In this document: piece by piece, positions 10,289-18,690 of the stretch
How the letters are laid out: every line of letters begins with the position of its first letter
Position numbering within the stretch: the stretch's first letter is position 1
Assembly: GCF_003228315.1 (NCBI RefSeq)
Contig: NZ_CP029693.1
Location: 4,639,501-4,703,500, forward strand
Origin: Pseudomonas putida
Lineage (GTDB): Bacteria; Pseudomonadota; Gammaproteobacteria; Pseudomonadales; Pseudomonadaceae
DNA length: 64,000 bases
Direction: 5' to 3'
Notes under the pieces: generated by a model
Databases searched by the model: none
Told to the model about the DNA's origin: nothing
Seen by the model: only the letters and a program-made list of their open reading frames with translations
Translations under genes and position numbers: made by a program

Positions 10289-10758
10289 GCCTGCGTTCCT
10301 TGTGAAGTGCCTTGGGGTTCATGGAGATATTGCGTGGCCTGGGGCGGGCGATACACGTTCAGGCGGGCACTGGCGTGAATGCCCGGCCCATGGATGTGGC
10401 ATTCGAAAACCCCCATGCCGTTGTCGTCTTCCAGCGAGCGCAAGCCATGGATGTTCAGCTCGGTGCCGGCGGGGAAACTCTCGACGTTGCACTCGAACTT
10501 GCGGCTGCCGAGCAGGAAGCCCAGTTCCACTTCATCACCGCGCTGGCGCGCATGGCAACCGGCGAAGGCGGCGACGCTCTGGGCCATCAGTTCGATGCCC
10601 ACCCAGGCGGGCAGGCTGCCATCGGGGCGATTGAACAGCCCGGTCGGCTTGACCGTAAGGCCGGTGTGAATCTGCTCCGCGTCGAACGCCAGGATCCGGT
10701 CGATGAGGATCATATCGCCGGCGTGGGGCAGCAGTTCGGCGAGCGGCCAGTCAATCAT
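10285..10758 (-). CDS. apeP: Aryl polyene 3-hydroxyacyl-ACP dehydratase (hotdog fold)
   Basis: A 157-residue hotdog dehydratase that removes water from the 3-hydroxyacyl chain to build the conjugated polyene. The N-terminal LLPHAGDMILIDRIL contains the catalytic His, and PAWVGIELMAQSVAAFAG is the hotdog helix with the acidic residue. In other APE systems ApeP pairs with ApeI; here the ApeI domain is fused to the ligase (22425-24104). The ATG at 10758 overlaps the upstream ketosynthase stop as ATGA and gives the normal family N-terminus. A longer open frame upstream is a shadow. Confidence 0.92.
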   Translation of the reverse strand: MIDWPLAELLPHAGDMILIDRILAFDAEQIHTGLTVKPTGLFNRPDGSLPAWVGIELMAQSVAAFAGCHARQRGDEVELGFLLGSRKFECNVESFPAGTELNIHGLRSLEDDNGMGVFECHIHGPGIHASARLNVYRPPQATQYLHEPQGTSQGTQA

Positions 10759-11951
10759 GGGGCGTCTCCGATAATCAGACTGACGTTGTTGCCACCGAAA
10801 GCGAAGGAATTGCTCATCAGGTAGCGGGGACCAGTGGACGTCAGGCGCGTGGCCGGGGTCACCCATTTCAGGACGGGCAGCTCAGGATCCGACTGGTTGT
10901 CCCAGACATGCGGGGGCAGGGCCTGTTCTCGATTGTCGCTACTGAGGCTCAACCAGCAGAACGCCGCTTCCAGTGCTCCCGCCGCACCGAGAGTGTGGCC
11001 GGTCATGGGTTTGGTGGACGAGCAAAGGACGCCTGCCGGGAACAGCGTGTTGACCGCCGTGCTTTCCATGGCATCGTTGTGCTGCGTAGCGGTGCCGTGC
11101 AGGTTCAGGTAGCTGATCTGTTGCGGTTGCAGCCCGGCGCGGCTCAAGGCCTTGCCCATGGCTTGCAGGGCGCCACGGCCGCTAGGCTCCGGCGCGGAAA
11201 TATGGTGAGCATCGGAGCTGGCGCCGCATCCAAGCAGTGCAATCGGCCGGCCTTCAGCGGGCTGCCGACTCATCAGAAACAGCACCGCCGCTTCGCCGAT
11301 GTTGATGCCATTACGGTTCACCGAAAACGGGTTGCAGCGCTGATCACAGACCGCATCCAGTGCCGAGAAGCCGTTGAGGGTCAGCTTGCACAGGCTGTCG
11401 ACGCCGCCGCACAGCACCACGTCGCATAGGCCCAGGTCGAGCAGGCGCTGGGCACTCATCAGCGCGCGGGCGCTGGAGGTGCAGGCGGTGGAAATCACAT
11501 AGGCCGGCCCGCTCAATTGCAGCCACTCGGCGAGGAAATTCGCCGGCGCACTGAGCTCCTGCTGCTGGTAGTCGTATTCGGCGGAGAATTGACCGGTATT
11601 CAGATAGTGCGCCAGGCCCTGGCTGGCTTCTTCGATGCCCGAGGTGCTGGTGCCCAGGACGACGCCGATCCGCTCGCGGCCATAGGTCTGGATGGCCTGG
11701 TCGATGTCCTCGCGGATTTGCAGCGCGGCTTCCAGCAACAGGCGGTTGTTGCGGGTGTCGTGTCGGGAAAACCCGGCTGGCAGGGCTGCCAGTTCGCCTT
11801 GCACCGAGCCCACGGGCAACGCCCGATCGGGCACCCATCCCGCTTTGCTGCGCATGCCTGAGCAATCGCCGGCAAACAGGTTTCGCGCGACTTCATCCTT
11901 GCCGCGGCCCAGCGAGCAGATCACCCCGAGGGCATTCAAATACGCGCTCAT
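10755..11951 (-). CDS. apeO: Aryl polyene beta-ketoacyl-ACP synthase, elongating
   Basis: The second full ketosynthase of the operon, 398 residues. Cys157 in VISTACTSSARALM and the two His in LHGTATQHND and TKPMTGHTLGAAGALE form a complete active site. In the Xenorhabdus system the ApeO enzyme forms a heterodimer with the ketosynthase-like ApeC, playing the KS-chain length factor role; the equivalent partner here is the gene at 25948-26673. The ATG overlaps the stop of the preceding lipoprotein gene (ATGA). Confidence 0.92.
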   Translation of the reverse strand: MSAYLNALGVICSLGRGKDEVARNLFAGDCSGMRSKAGWVPDRALPVGSVQGELAALPAGFSRHDTRNNRLLLEAALQIREDIDQAIQTYGRERIGVVLGTSTSGIEEASQGLAHYLNTGQFSAEYDYQQQELSAPANFLAEWLQLSGPAYVISTACTSSARALMSAQRLLDLGLCDVVLCGGVDSLCKLTLNGFSALDAVCDQRCNPFSVNRNGINIGEAAVLFLMSRQPAEGRPIALLGCGASSDAHHISAPEPSGRGALQAMGKALSRAGLQPQQISYLNLHGTATQHNDAMESTAVNTLFPAGVLCSSTKPMTGHTLGAAGALEAAFCWLSLSSDNREQALPPHVWDNQSDPELPVLKWVTPATRLTSTGPRYLMSNSFAFGGNNVSLIIGDAP

Positions 11952-12556
11952 GGCGTCTCTCCGCTCAGCGGCGTGACGTGGTATTTCGGGCCTTTGGGCA
12001 GATTCAATTCAAAGTTCATCGATTGTGAATAACGCACATCCCAGCGCTCCGGCAGGGAGCGCAGGTCGCCATGTTGCCAGGCGAGCGGGTAGTTAACGGT
12101 CAGCTCGTCCTTGGGGGTCAACGCAAACAGCAGCGCGGCGAACAGCTCCCGGGCTTCCGGATTGGGCGGCAGCAAGCCATCGGCCTGCCACTGGCGATCC
12201 TCGAGCTTTTGCCGGGCCTGGGGAATGCCCAGCAGGTCCATCATCGACCAGCGAACGGCCGGGCCCTCCTGCTGGATCACCAGCACCCAGTCCTGGCGCT
12301 GTTCGTCTTGCAGGCGTTCGATGTGCAGTTGCAGGGGGAGCGGCAGCGTCGGCGTATTTTCGGGCAGCGGTGCGCGGCTGGAGCAGGCGCTCAACAGCAG
12401 AATCACGCAAAGCAAAAGAACACCCATGACCCCTGTAGGAGCGAGCCTGCTCGCGATGGCGGCCTTGCAGTGGACATACAAGTTGGCTGACCCACCGCTA
12501 TCGCGAGCAGGCTCGCTCCTACAGGTCGGGTATTTCAAGGAGCCGAATGTGAACAT
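11948..12556 (-). CDS. DUF3261-like outer membrane lipoprotein of the APE operon, 5' end interrupted by a REPIN
   Basis: The mature part follows MGVLLLCVILLLSACSS, a lipobox signal (LSAC), so the protein is exported and lipidated. It resembles the DUF3261 lipoproteins found in APE clusters (ApeN position) and probably helps lipid or pigment transfer at the envelope. Two starts are possible. ATG 12556 overlaps the methyltransferase stop as TGATG and has AAGG 7 bases upstream, but reads through the REPIN at 12432-12525 and adds 43 residues. ATG 12427 gives a 159-residue protein with a short signal peptide lacking basic residues and only a weak ribosome site. The longer start is given because of the coupling signals. 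Confidence 0.72.
   Translation of the reverse strand: MFTFGSLKYPTCRSEPARDSGGSANLYVHCKAAIASRLAPTGVMGVLLLCVILLLSACSSRAPLPENTPTLPLPLQLHIERLQDEQRQDWVLVIQQEGPAVRWSMMDLLGIPQARQKLEDRQWQADGLLPPNPEARELFAALLFALTPKDELTVNYPLAWQHGDLRSLPERWDVRYSQSMNFELNLPKGPKYHVTPLSGETP
12432..12525. repeat. REPIN, about 94 bp, within the 5' end of the APE lipoprotein gene
   Basis: Arms CCTGTAGGAGCGAGCC and the complement flank about 45 bases. It lies between the coupled ATG at 12556 and the lipoprotein signal sequence at 12427, and is open in the lipoprotein frame. Confidence 0.92.
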
Positions 12557-13281
12557 CAAACAACACCTTCAAGAGGCTTGCGCGCCACCACATTGACCAG
12601 CGTCTCTTCCCGCTGGCCAAAGGGTTTGGGCTTGCACACACCCAACAGTTCCAGCAGGCCGAAATCTGTGGCACGGCTCCACCACAGGTAGGGATAAGAC
12701 ACGTTCTGCGGGCCGAATTCGAAACCCTGTTGGCGAATCATCTCCAGGTACTGCGCCGCGCTTTTTTGCACCTGCATCGGGTGCCTGAACAGCCAGCGAA
12801 TTACCCAGGTATCAATGTAGGCCTCGGTGGATTCGGCGAACAGCAGATAGCCGCCCGGCTTGAGCACGCGATAGAACTCCGCCAGCGCTTTTTCCTGCTC
12901 CACCAGATGATGGAAGGTCTGGTGACAGAACAGCAGGTCGACACTGGCGTCGGCGATTTTCAGGTTCGCGCAGTCGCTGTCGATCAACTCCACCGCCATA
13001 CCCAGATTGACCGCTTCTTCGCGGCTGCGTTGCAGGCTCTGCGGGTCGGCATCCACGCCGATCAGACGGCCGGGCATGAAGGCCTGGCGCAGGTACTTGA
13101 AGGACTTGCCCTGACCACATCCGGCATCCAGCAACAACGGTTGGCTCGGCGGGGCTTCGCTGAACAGGCCGCGCAAATCCTCGATCGCCACGCGCAGCAC
13201 ATAGTGCTGCCAGGTGCGGCTGCGCAGGAACCACAGACCGAAGCGGGTCTCTTCGACGTAGTTGTCGCTCGAATAGGTCAT
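12556..13281 (-). CDS. SAM-dependent methyltransferase of the APE operon
   Basis: A 241-residue class I methyltransferase. LLLDAGCGQGKSFKYLRQ is the SAM-binding motif I, GVDADPQSL motif II, and DLLFCHQTFHHLVEQEKALAEFYRVLKPGGYLLFAES covers motifs for the later strands. It probably methylates the aryl head group, as reported for many APE and xanthomonadin-type pigments, though the acceptor cannot be read from sequence. The start overlaps the flavoenzyme stop by 4 bases, and its own stop overlaps the lipoprotein start. Confidence 0.87.
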   Translation of the reverse strand: MTYSSDNYVEETRFGLWFLRSRTWQHYVLRVAIEDLRGLFSEAPPSQPLLLDAGCGQGKSFKYLRQAFMPGRLIGVDADPQSLQRSREEAVNLGMAVELIDSDCANLKIADASVDLLFCHQTFHHLVEQEKALAEFYRVLKPGGYLLFAESTEAYIDTWVIRWLFRHPMQVQKSAAQYLEMIRQQGFEFGPQNVSYPYLWWSRATDFGLLELLGVCKPKPFGQREETLVNVVARKPLEGVV

Positions 13282-14525
13282 GACGCCGTCCTTGCACAGA
13301 ATTCTGAAATGGCCTTCAGCCGACGTTTGGCACCGCTGACGAACGGATTACGCTCGTCCCAGGCATAACCGGCGAGGATCGAACTGATCATGCCGCGGAT
13401 TTCCCGGGAACTGCCCTCATGGAAAATCACATCCTGGAAGGTCCCGGCATACCAGCCTTCGACGTAGCAGCGGAAGGTATCGACACCGCGCTTGAGCGGT
13501 ACGGCGAATTCCCCCTGCCAATCGACCGTTTCGCCCTGCAACTGACGGTGCAGCACGCCCGCCGCCATGCTCGCCGAACGCATGGCGATGGTCACGCCGG
13601 AGGAGAATACCGGGTCGAGGAACTCCGCGGCATTGCCCAGCAGCGCAAAGCCCGGGCCGTGCAGGGTTTTGACGTTGGCCGAGTAGCCGCCGATGGTGCG
13701 CGCCGGGGTATCCCAGATGGCATTGCCCAGCACGCGAGCCAGGCTTGGGGTTTCGCTGATGAAGCCGCGCAGGCACGCATCAAGGTCATCACCACGCCCC
13801 TCGAAGTGCTGCGCGGCGGCCACCACGCCGACCGAGCATCGGCCGTTGCTGAACGGGATGGTCCAAAACCAGATGTCGCGCTGGGTCGGGTGGGTGCTGA
13901 CGAGGATTTTGCTGCGGTCGAAACTTGGGCTGTCGATGCGGTCTTCGACGTGGGTGAACACCGCCTGGCGCACCGGGAAGTTCGAGGGTGCTTCGAGGTC
14001 GAGCAAACGCGGCAGGACGCGCCCGTAACCGCTGGCGTCGAGCATGAAGTCCGCTTCGATGCGGTATTCGCTGCCGTCTTCGCGGCGCACACCCAGTTGG
14101 GGTTTGGTCGCCTCGATGTCGACGCTGAAAAGGGTTTCGCCGTAGCGGATTTCCACCCCTTGCAACGCCGCCTGGTCGGCCAGCAATTGATCGAAATCGG
14201 CGCGCTGCACCTGGAACGTGGTGGTCTTGCCCTGGCTGAATGCCTCGCCGAAATCGAAGGCGCTGTAGTGCTCGCCCCAGGCAAACGCCGCGCCAGTCTT
14301 GACCTGGAATCCCGCCGCGTTGACGGCTTCGAGCATGCCCGCTTCCTCGACGAAATCCAGGCAATGGGCCAACAGGCTTTCGCCAATGGAAAACCGTGGG
14401 AAATGCTGGCGCTCGATCACCAGCACGTCGTGGCCCTTGCGCTTGAGCAGTGCGGCGGCGATGGCGCCCGACGGGCCGGCGCCGATCACCAGGACCTGGC
14501 GGCGTTCCATTTCAACGGTGGGCAT
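13278..14525 (-). CDS. FAD-dependent oxidoreductase resembling flavin-dependent halogenases
   Basis: A 415-residue flavoprotein. VLVIGAGPSGAIAAALL (residues about 11-27) binds FAD, and GESLLAHCLDFVEEAGM is the second conserved stretch. RDIWFWTIPF contains WFWTIP at about 219-224, an exact WxWxIP motif typical of flavin-dependent halogenases. Lys76 in GFQVKTGAAFAWG falls where the catalytic lysine of phenol-type halogenases is expected, by memory. It may halogenate or hydroxylate the aryl head group. The ATG at 14525 has AAGGAG about 7 bases upstream, preferred to an ATG 9 codons earlier. It overlaps the upstream membrane protein gene by 14 bases. Confidence 0.85.
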   Translation of the reverse strand: MPTVEMERRQVLVIGAGPSGAIAAALLKRKGHDVLVIERQHFPRFSIGESLLAHCLDFVEEAGMLEAVNAAGFQVKTGAAFAWGEHYSAFDFGEAFSQGKTTTFQVQRADFDQLLADQAALQGVEIRYGETLFSVDIEATKPQLGVRREDGSEYRIEADFMLDASGYGRVLPRLLDLEAPSNFPVRQAVFTHVEDRIDSPSFDRSKILVSTHPTQRDIWFWTIPFSNGRCSVGVVAAAQHFEGRGDDLDACLRGFISETPSLARVLGNAIWDTPARTIGGYSANVKTLHGPGFALLGNAAEFLDPVFSSGVTIAMRSASMAAGVLHRQLQGETVDWQGEFAVPLKRGVDTFRCYVEGWYAGTFQDVIFHEGSSREIRGMISSILAGYAWDERNPFVSGAKRRLKAISEFCARTAS

Positions 14526-15672
14526 GGGGGCTCCTTGCCGGGGCAGCTGCATTCAGGGGAATCCGGTGCATGCCGGCCAACGCCGGCAGCAGGGTCGCGA
14601 CCAGGCCCATCACCATCAGCGCAAAGTACAGCGCCGGGCTGATGAGCTGTTGTTGCAGCAGCAGGTTGAGAAACACGATCTCGCTCAGGCCGCGAATGTT
14701 CAGCAGCACGCTTTCCCGCCAGCGGCTGGCGCCCGGGAACGAGGCGCCGGCCCAGCCGAGACCGAGCCAGTTGCCGAGCATTTTGCTGGCAATCGGCAAC
14801 AGCAGCAGCGCCGCCAACTGCACCCAGCCGAGGCTGTCCAGTGCGCTGTGGACGTTGATCTGCACGATGCCGAACGTAAGGATCAGCGGGATCGCCACGT
14901 ATGTTTGCAGGCGGCTCATCCAAATCGCCGGCAGCGGGTGCGTCAGCGGAGCTTTCAGCACGGCCATGACCAGCACGTAACCGATGCCGAAAATAAGCGC
15001 GTTGAGCTTGTAGTGCTCGGCCACCACCAACAGTCCGAAAAAGCCCAGGCTGTACAGTTTCAGCTGGCGCAGGCCGAGCAGGCGCAACAGCAGGGGCAGG
15101 CAGGCGCCGACCAGCGGCAGCAGCAGGCTGCTCAAGTGCAGGGTGCCTTGGGCGATGGCGAACAGGGTCCAGCAGGCGAGGTCGATGAGGATCGCGGTTT
15201 GCACCAGTCGCCGGGTGGCGCTGGCGGGGTAATCGATGTGCCGCAGGTACAGGTACAGCACCGGTATCGCGGTGATGGCGAACAACAGGCCGACGGCCAG
15301 CGAACTGATCCAGGGCTGCGCGGGCAGCAGCCAGATCGCCGTGGCCAGGCCGCAGGCAAACGGAATGCAGAAACTCGGCAGGGCAATTTTCAGACTCTGG
15401 CGATCCAGGTGCAGGTCGATCACGTCGCTGAGGATGTAGCCCAGCAACAGCGCAAAACTCAGGCTGTAGAGGTTCTTCAGCCAGACCGGCGACACCAGCG
15501 CCGCGCCGCTGAGCTGCCATTGTGGCTCGACCCAGAAATACATCAGCAACGGCAGGCCGACGGTCGCCAGCAACAGCTGGCTGACAATCGGAATCAGGCC
15601 GAAGTGACGGCCGACACGGGTGGCGGCGGCGAACAGCGCCAGGGCCATGGCCCAGAACAGCGCAATCATCAT
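14512..15672 (-). CDS. CPA2-like membrane protein (cation/proton exchanger fold) of the APE operon
   Basis: A 386-residue, strongly hydrophobic protein with about 11 membrane segments. The layout and motifs such as FGLIPIVSQLLLATVGLPLL, LLGYILSDVI and LLNIRGLSEIVFLNLLLQQQLI resemble sodium/proton antiporters of the CPA2 type. The RGLSE stretch near residue 345 resembles the family's conserved RG-E element. It sits between the exporter and the flavoenzyme and starts within the exporter stop (ATGA), so it is part of the operon. A role in pigment precursor movement or in energising export is a guess. Confidence 0.78.
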   Translation of the reverse strand: MMIALFWAMALALFAAATRVGRHFGLIPIVSQLLLATVGLPLLMYFWVEPQWQLSGAALVSPVWLKNLYSLSFALLLGYILSDVIDLHLDRQSLKIALPSFCIPFACGLATAIWLLPAQPWISSLAVGLLFAITAIPVLYLYLRHIDYPASATRRLVQTAILIDLACWTLFAIAQGTLHLSSLLLPLVGACLPLLLRLLGLRQLKLYSLGFFGLLVVAEHYKLNALIFGIGYVLVMAVLKAPLTHPLPAIWMSRLQTYVAIPLILTFGIVQINVHSALDSLGWVQLAALLLLPIASKMLGNWLGLGWAGASFPGASRWRESVLLNIRGLSEIVFLNLLLQQQLISPALYFALMVMGLVATLLPALAGMHRIPLNAAAPARSPHAHR

Positions 15673-18002
15673 GCTGTCGGCTCCGCGACCGTGGCGGTGT
15701 GTGCCTGGCGACCGGCCCAGGGCGCGAGCATGAAGCTGAACATCAGGCCCAGGCTGACCGACAGACCGAAATTGCTCACCGCCGGCGTGCTCGACACCGC
15801 CAGCAGGCCGAACGACAGCCAGGTGGTGAGCGCCGCCAGCAAGGTACCCAGCAGGCTCACGGCCGCGCCGCCCACCTGTTCGCGCATGAGGATCGCGTAG
15901 TCGACGCTGATGGCCGTCACCAGCAGCAGGCCGAACAGGCTGAACAGGGTCAAAGGCTGCCCCAGCCAGCCGAGACTGGCCAGGCTGCACAGGGCGGCCA
16001 GCAGTGGCAGGGAAACGATGCGCAGCGCGCCGCCCAGGCCGAACGGCAGGATCAGCACCAGCACGATCAGCACGCAGGAGGCGAGTTTCAATTCGGCGGC
16101 GCTGATTTGGGTCGCGGCGAACACTTCGTTCAATTCCCCCAGCCGATCCACCAGCTTCACGCCGGGCAAATCTGCGGTCTGGACCCGCAGCAGCGACGGA
16201 TTGTTCAAGCCTTGCAGGCTGACCATCGCCGCCACGCCGTGCGCGGTCGGCCCCAGCCACAGCAGGCGATAGGGTTCTGCCAACGGCCCGGCCAGCGCCG
16301 CGTCGATGTCCTGGGTGGGCAACGCCTGCAATCGGGCCAACTCGGTTTGCAGCGCCTCCACCGGCACCCCGACCCCGAGCAATGGCTGCCAGAACGGCGG
16401 CAGTTTGCCCAGCGCCTCGCGCACCCGTTGCTGCTCGTTGGGCGGGCTGACCAGTTGGTTGAGCGACAGGTAGCCCTCGAGCTTGTCCAGATTGATCAGT
16501 TGATCGAGGCGATCATCCAGGGCGTCCTGGCGTTCAAGCAGTTGCTGTTCATCGGCGGCCTGCACCAGGAAGAACTGGCTGGTGGGTTGATAGCCGGTGA
16601 TCCGCGCGATGGTCTGGGCTTCGTCGGTCAATTGCGGTGGTGCGCTGATCCATTGGCGGATGTCGTTTCGGGATTCCAGTTTCAGAAGGCCGCCGGCACA
16701 AAAGGCAATCAGCAGGGCCAGCAGTACTGGGGTGCTCAGGTGTTTGAGCAAGGCTTCACGACAGGCGAGCAAATGACCGGAAAGCCGCAACGGCCATTGC
16801 GCTGGTTGTAGCTCAACACCCTTGAGCAGCGCCGGCAGCAGGCATACGGCGGACAGATAGGCACCCAGCAGGCCGGCGGCGGAGAACACCGCGATCTGGG
16901 TCAGCGCCGGGAACGGGGTCCAGGCCAGTGCCAGGTAACCGATGGCGCTGGTGGTCAGGCTCAGGGTCAGGCCTGACAGGGTCAGGCGCAGGGCCGGCCA
17001 ACTGCGCCAGGGTTGCAGGCTCCAGCTCTTGGACAGGTAGTGCAGCGGGTAATCGACGGCCACGCCGATCAGGCTCGAACCCAGCACCAGTGTGATCGCG
17101 TGCATGTGGCCGAACAGCGCCACGCAGGCCACGGCGCCGAACAGCATGCCCACCAGCACCGGGACGAAGGCCAGCAACACCCGCCAGCGACGGAAGGCCA
17201 GCAACAGCAGCAACAGGATGCCGAGAGTGGCGCCACCGCCGACCCAGGTGATCTCGCGGGTCGCTTGCTTCTGGCCGTTGGCGGCATACAGCAGGCCGCT
17301 GGCGGCCAGCAGTCGTACGTCGGATGCGGCGGCTTGCGCGCGGCTGCGCTCAAGCAGGTTCGCCACTTGCAGCGGCAGGTTCATGTCGAAGGCGTTGCCC
17401 GTGGTGCGCGCCCGCACCAACACCCAGCTCTTGCCATCGGCATCGGCGATCAGGGCACCGCTCCCGATGTCCAGTTGCACCGCGCCGTGTTGCGGCTGGC
17501 TGTTCTGGATGCGCCCGGTCAGGCCGAGCCAGTCGTCCTGGCTCGGCACCAGGCTGAATCCGGTAAAGGGGTCGAACAAGGCTTGTACCCGCTGCTGGAT
17601 GAACGCATCGGGGTGTTCGATCAGTTGCCGGCGATCATCCGCCGACAGCATTGCCAGGCGACCTTGCAGCAGTTGCGCGCGCAGGGCCGGCAAGTCGGCT
17701 TGCAGGTTCCACTGGACCTTTTCGAACAGGCCGCTGGCTTGCCACTGCTCGCTCAGTTTCTGCGCCATGGCGACCGCCTGCTGGCGATCGGTGTGGCCGA
17801 CCAGCACCAGCATTTCGCGGTTCAGCGGCTCCTGCATGCGCTGTTCGGCGCGTAGCTCCAGGGCGTCCGGCGCGGTGCCGGGCACCAGTTCCATCAGGTT
17901 CGCCGACAGCGGCGCGCCGTCGCGCCACTGCCAGCCGGCGAGCGCCAGCACGGCCAGCAGCAGGATCAGGAACAGGCGCGGAAGCAGGCGTTCACTGGGC
18001 AA
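15669..18002 (-). CDS. MMPL/RND-superfamily exporter of the APE operon
   Basis: A 777-residue inner membrane protein with two halves, each having one N-terminal membrane helix, a large periplasmic loop and a group of five helices. The first half group includes GVAVDYPLHYL and the second SVDYAILMREQ, matching the conserved Asp-Tyr motifs of the family. It is the likely ApeM, thought to move the lipid-linked polyene across or out of the inner membrane, working with the LolA-like carrier and the lipoprotein. The start is TTG at 18002, 11 bases inside the LolA-like gene. Confidence 0.88.
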   Translation of the reverse strand: MPSERLLPRLFLILLLAVLALAGWQWRDGAPLSANLMELVPGTAPDALELRAEQRMQEPLNREMLVLVGHTDRQQAVAMAQKLSEQWQASGLFEKVQWNLQADLPALRAQLLQGRLAMLSADDRRQLIEHPDAFIQQRVQALFDPFTGFSLVPSQDDWLGLTGRIQNSQPQHGAVQLDIGSGALIADADGKSWVLVRARTTGNAFDMNLPLQVANLLERSRAQAAASDVRLLAASGLLYAANGQKQATREITWVGGGATLGILLLLLLAFRRWRVLLAFVPVLVGMLFGAVACVALFGHMHAITLVLGSSLIGVAVDYPLHYLSKSWSLQPWRSWPALRLTLSGLTLSLTTSAIGYLALAWTPFPALTQIAVFSAAGLLGAYLSAVCLLPALLKGVELQPAQWPLRLSGHLLACREALLKHLSTPVLLALLIAFCAGGLLKLESRNDIRQWISAPPQLTDEAQTIARITGYQPTSQFFLVQAADEQQLLERQDALDDRLDQLINLDKLEGYLSLNQLVSPPNEQQRVREALGKLPPFWQPLLGVGVPVEALQTELARLQALPTQDIDAALAGPLAEPYRLLWLGPTAHGVAAMVSLQGLNNPSLLRVQTADLPGVKLVDRLGELNEVFAATQISAAELKLASCVLIVLVLILPFGLGGALRIVSLPLLAALCSLASLGWLGQPLTLFSLFGLLLVTAISVDYAILMREQVGGAAVSLLGTLLAALTTWLSFGLLAVSSTPAVSNFGLSVSLGLMFSFMLAPWAGRQAHTATVAEPTA

Positions 18003-18690
18003 AGTCGCGTTGCTCCGCGTCGCTCAACGGTTGGGCGCTGGTGCTGTCCTGCATGCGCAGCAGGGTGCTGTCGCCCTGGGTTTCCAGCAGTTCGATGCTG
18101 TTGACCAGTTCGGCGCCGGTGATGTTGATCTGGTTGAACACCTGCTTGAGCAGCATCGAGCGTGGTACCAGCGTCAGCTTCCAGTTCTGCGCGTCGCCGT
18201 TCAGGGACAGTTCGAAATCCCGTTGCAACCCGCTGCTGTCGCCTTGCAGCACCGCGAGGAACAAGCGGTTCTGCTCGGCACCGGCACTCTTGCCCGGCAG
18301 CATCTGCCAGCCACTGGCGTCACGGCGCGCGATGCCCTGGGCCGTGATGCGGTAGTCCTGTTGCAGCGGTGTTTTCAGCAGCCACAACAAGCCGTGGTTT
18401 TTCGCCAGGACGAAGGTGCCCTTGCTGGTCAACGGCTGGGGCAGGGCGCGCAGGTGTTTTTCCTGGATGAAGTTGCCGTGGATCACATCAGGCTTGGCCA
18501 GTTGGTCGCTGAGCTGTTGCAGATCGAAGGCCTGGGCCAACCCCGGAATCCCCAACAGTACACAAAACACTGTAGGAGCGAGCCTGCTCGCGAAAAACCT
18601 GAGGACGCCTCGGGGTGTCAGGTGCCCCGCGTCATCGTTAACGACCATCGCGAGCATGCTCGCTCCTACAGGGGATCGGGTGAGCATCAT
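17992..18690 (-). CDS. LolA-like periplasmic carrier of the APE operon, signal peptide interrupted by a REPIN
   Basis: A 232-residue predicted periplasmic lipid carrier (LolA-related, ApeL position). The mature part begins near FDLQQLSDQLAKPDVIHGNFIQEKH and continues with LPQPLTSKGTFVLAKNHGLLW, typical of LolA-like outer membrane carriers. The ATG at 18690 overlaps the thioesterase stop as ATGA. A REPIN (18571-18670) lies directly downstream and is read in frame for about 34 codons. It supplies the arginine-rich RFFASRLAPT before the hydrophobic VFCVLLGIPGLAQA. The only downstream alternative start, GTG 18570, would leave no basic residue before the hydrophobic core. Whether the long N-terminus is functional is not known. 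Confidence 0.8.
   Translation of the reverse strand: MMLTRSPVGASMLAMVVNDDAGHLTPRGVLRFFASRLAPTVFCVLLGIPGLAQAFDLQQLSDQLAKPDVIHGNFIQEKHLRALPQPLTSKGTFVLAKNHGLLWLLKTPLQQDYRITAQGIARRDASGWQMLPGKSAGAEQNRLFLAVLQGDSSGLQRDFELSLNGDAQNWKLTLVPRSMLLKQVFNQINITGAELVNSIELLETQGDSTLLRMQDSTSAQPLSDAEQRDFAQ
18571..18670. repeat. REPIN, about 100 bp class, inside the LolA-like coding region
   Basis: Left arm TGTAGGAGCGAGCCTGCTCG; right arm has the variant GCGAGCATGCTCGC. The interior contains ATCGTTAACGACCATCGCGA, shared with the elements at 8003 and 36002. Lies between codons 7 and 40 of the LolA-like gene. Confidence 0.92.
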
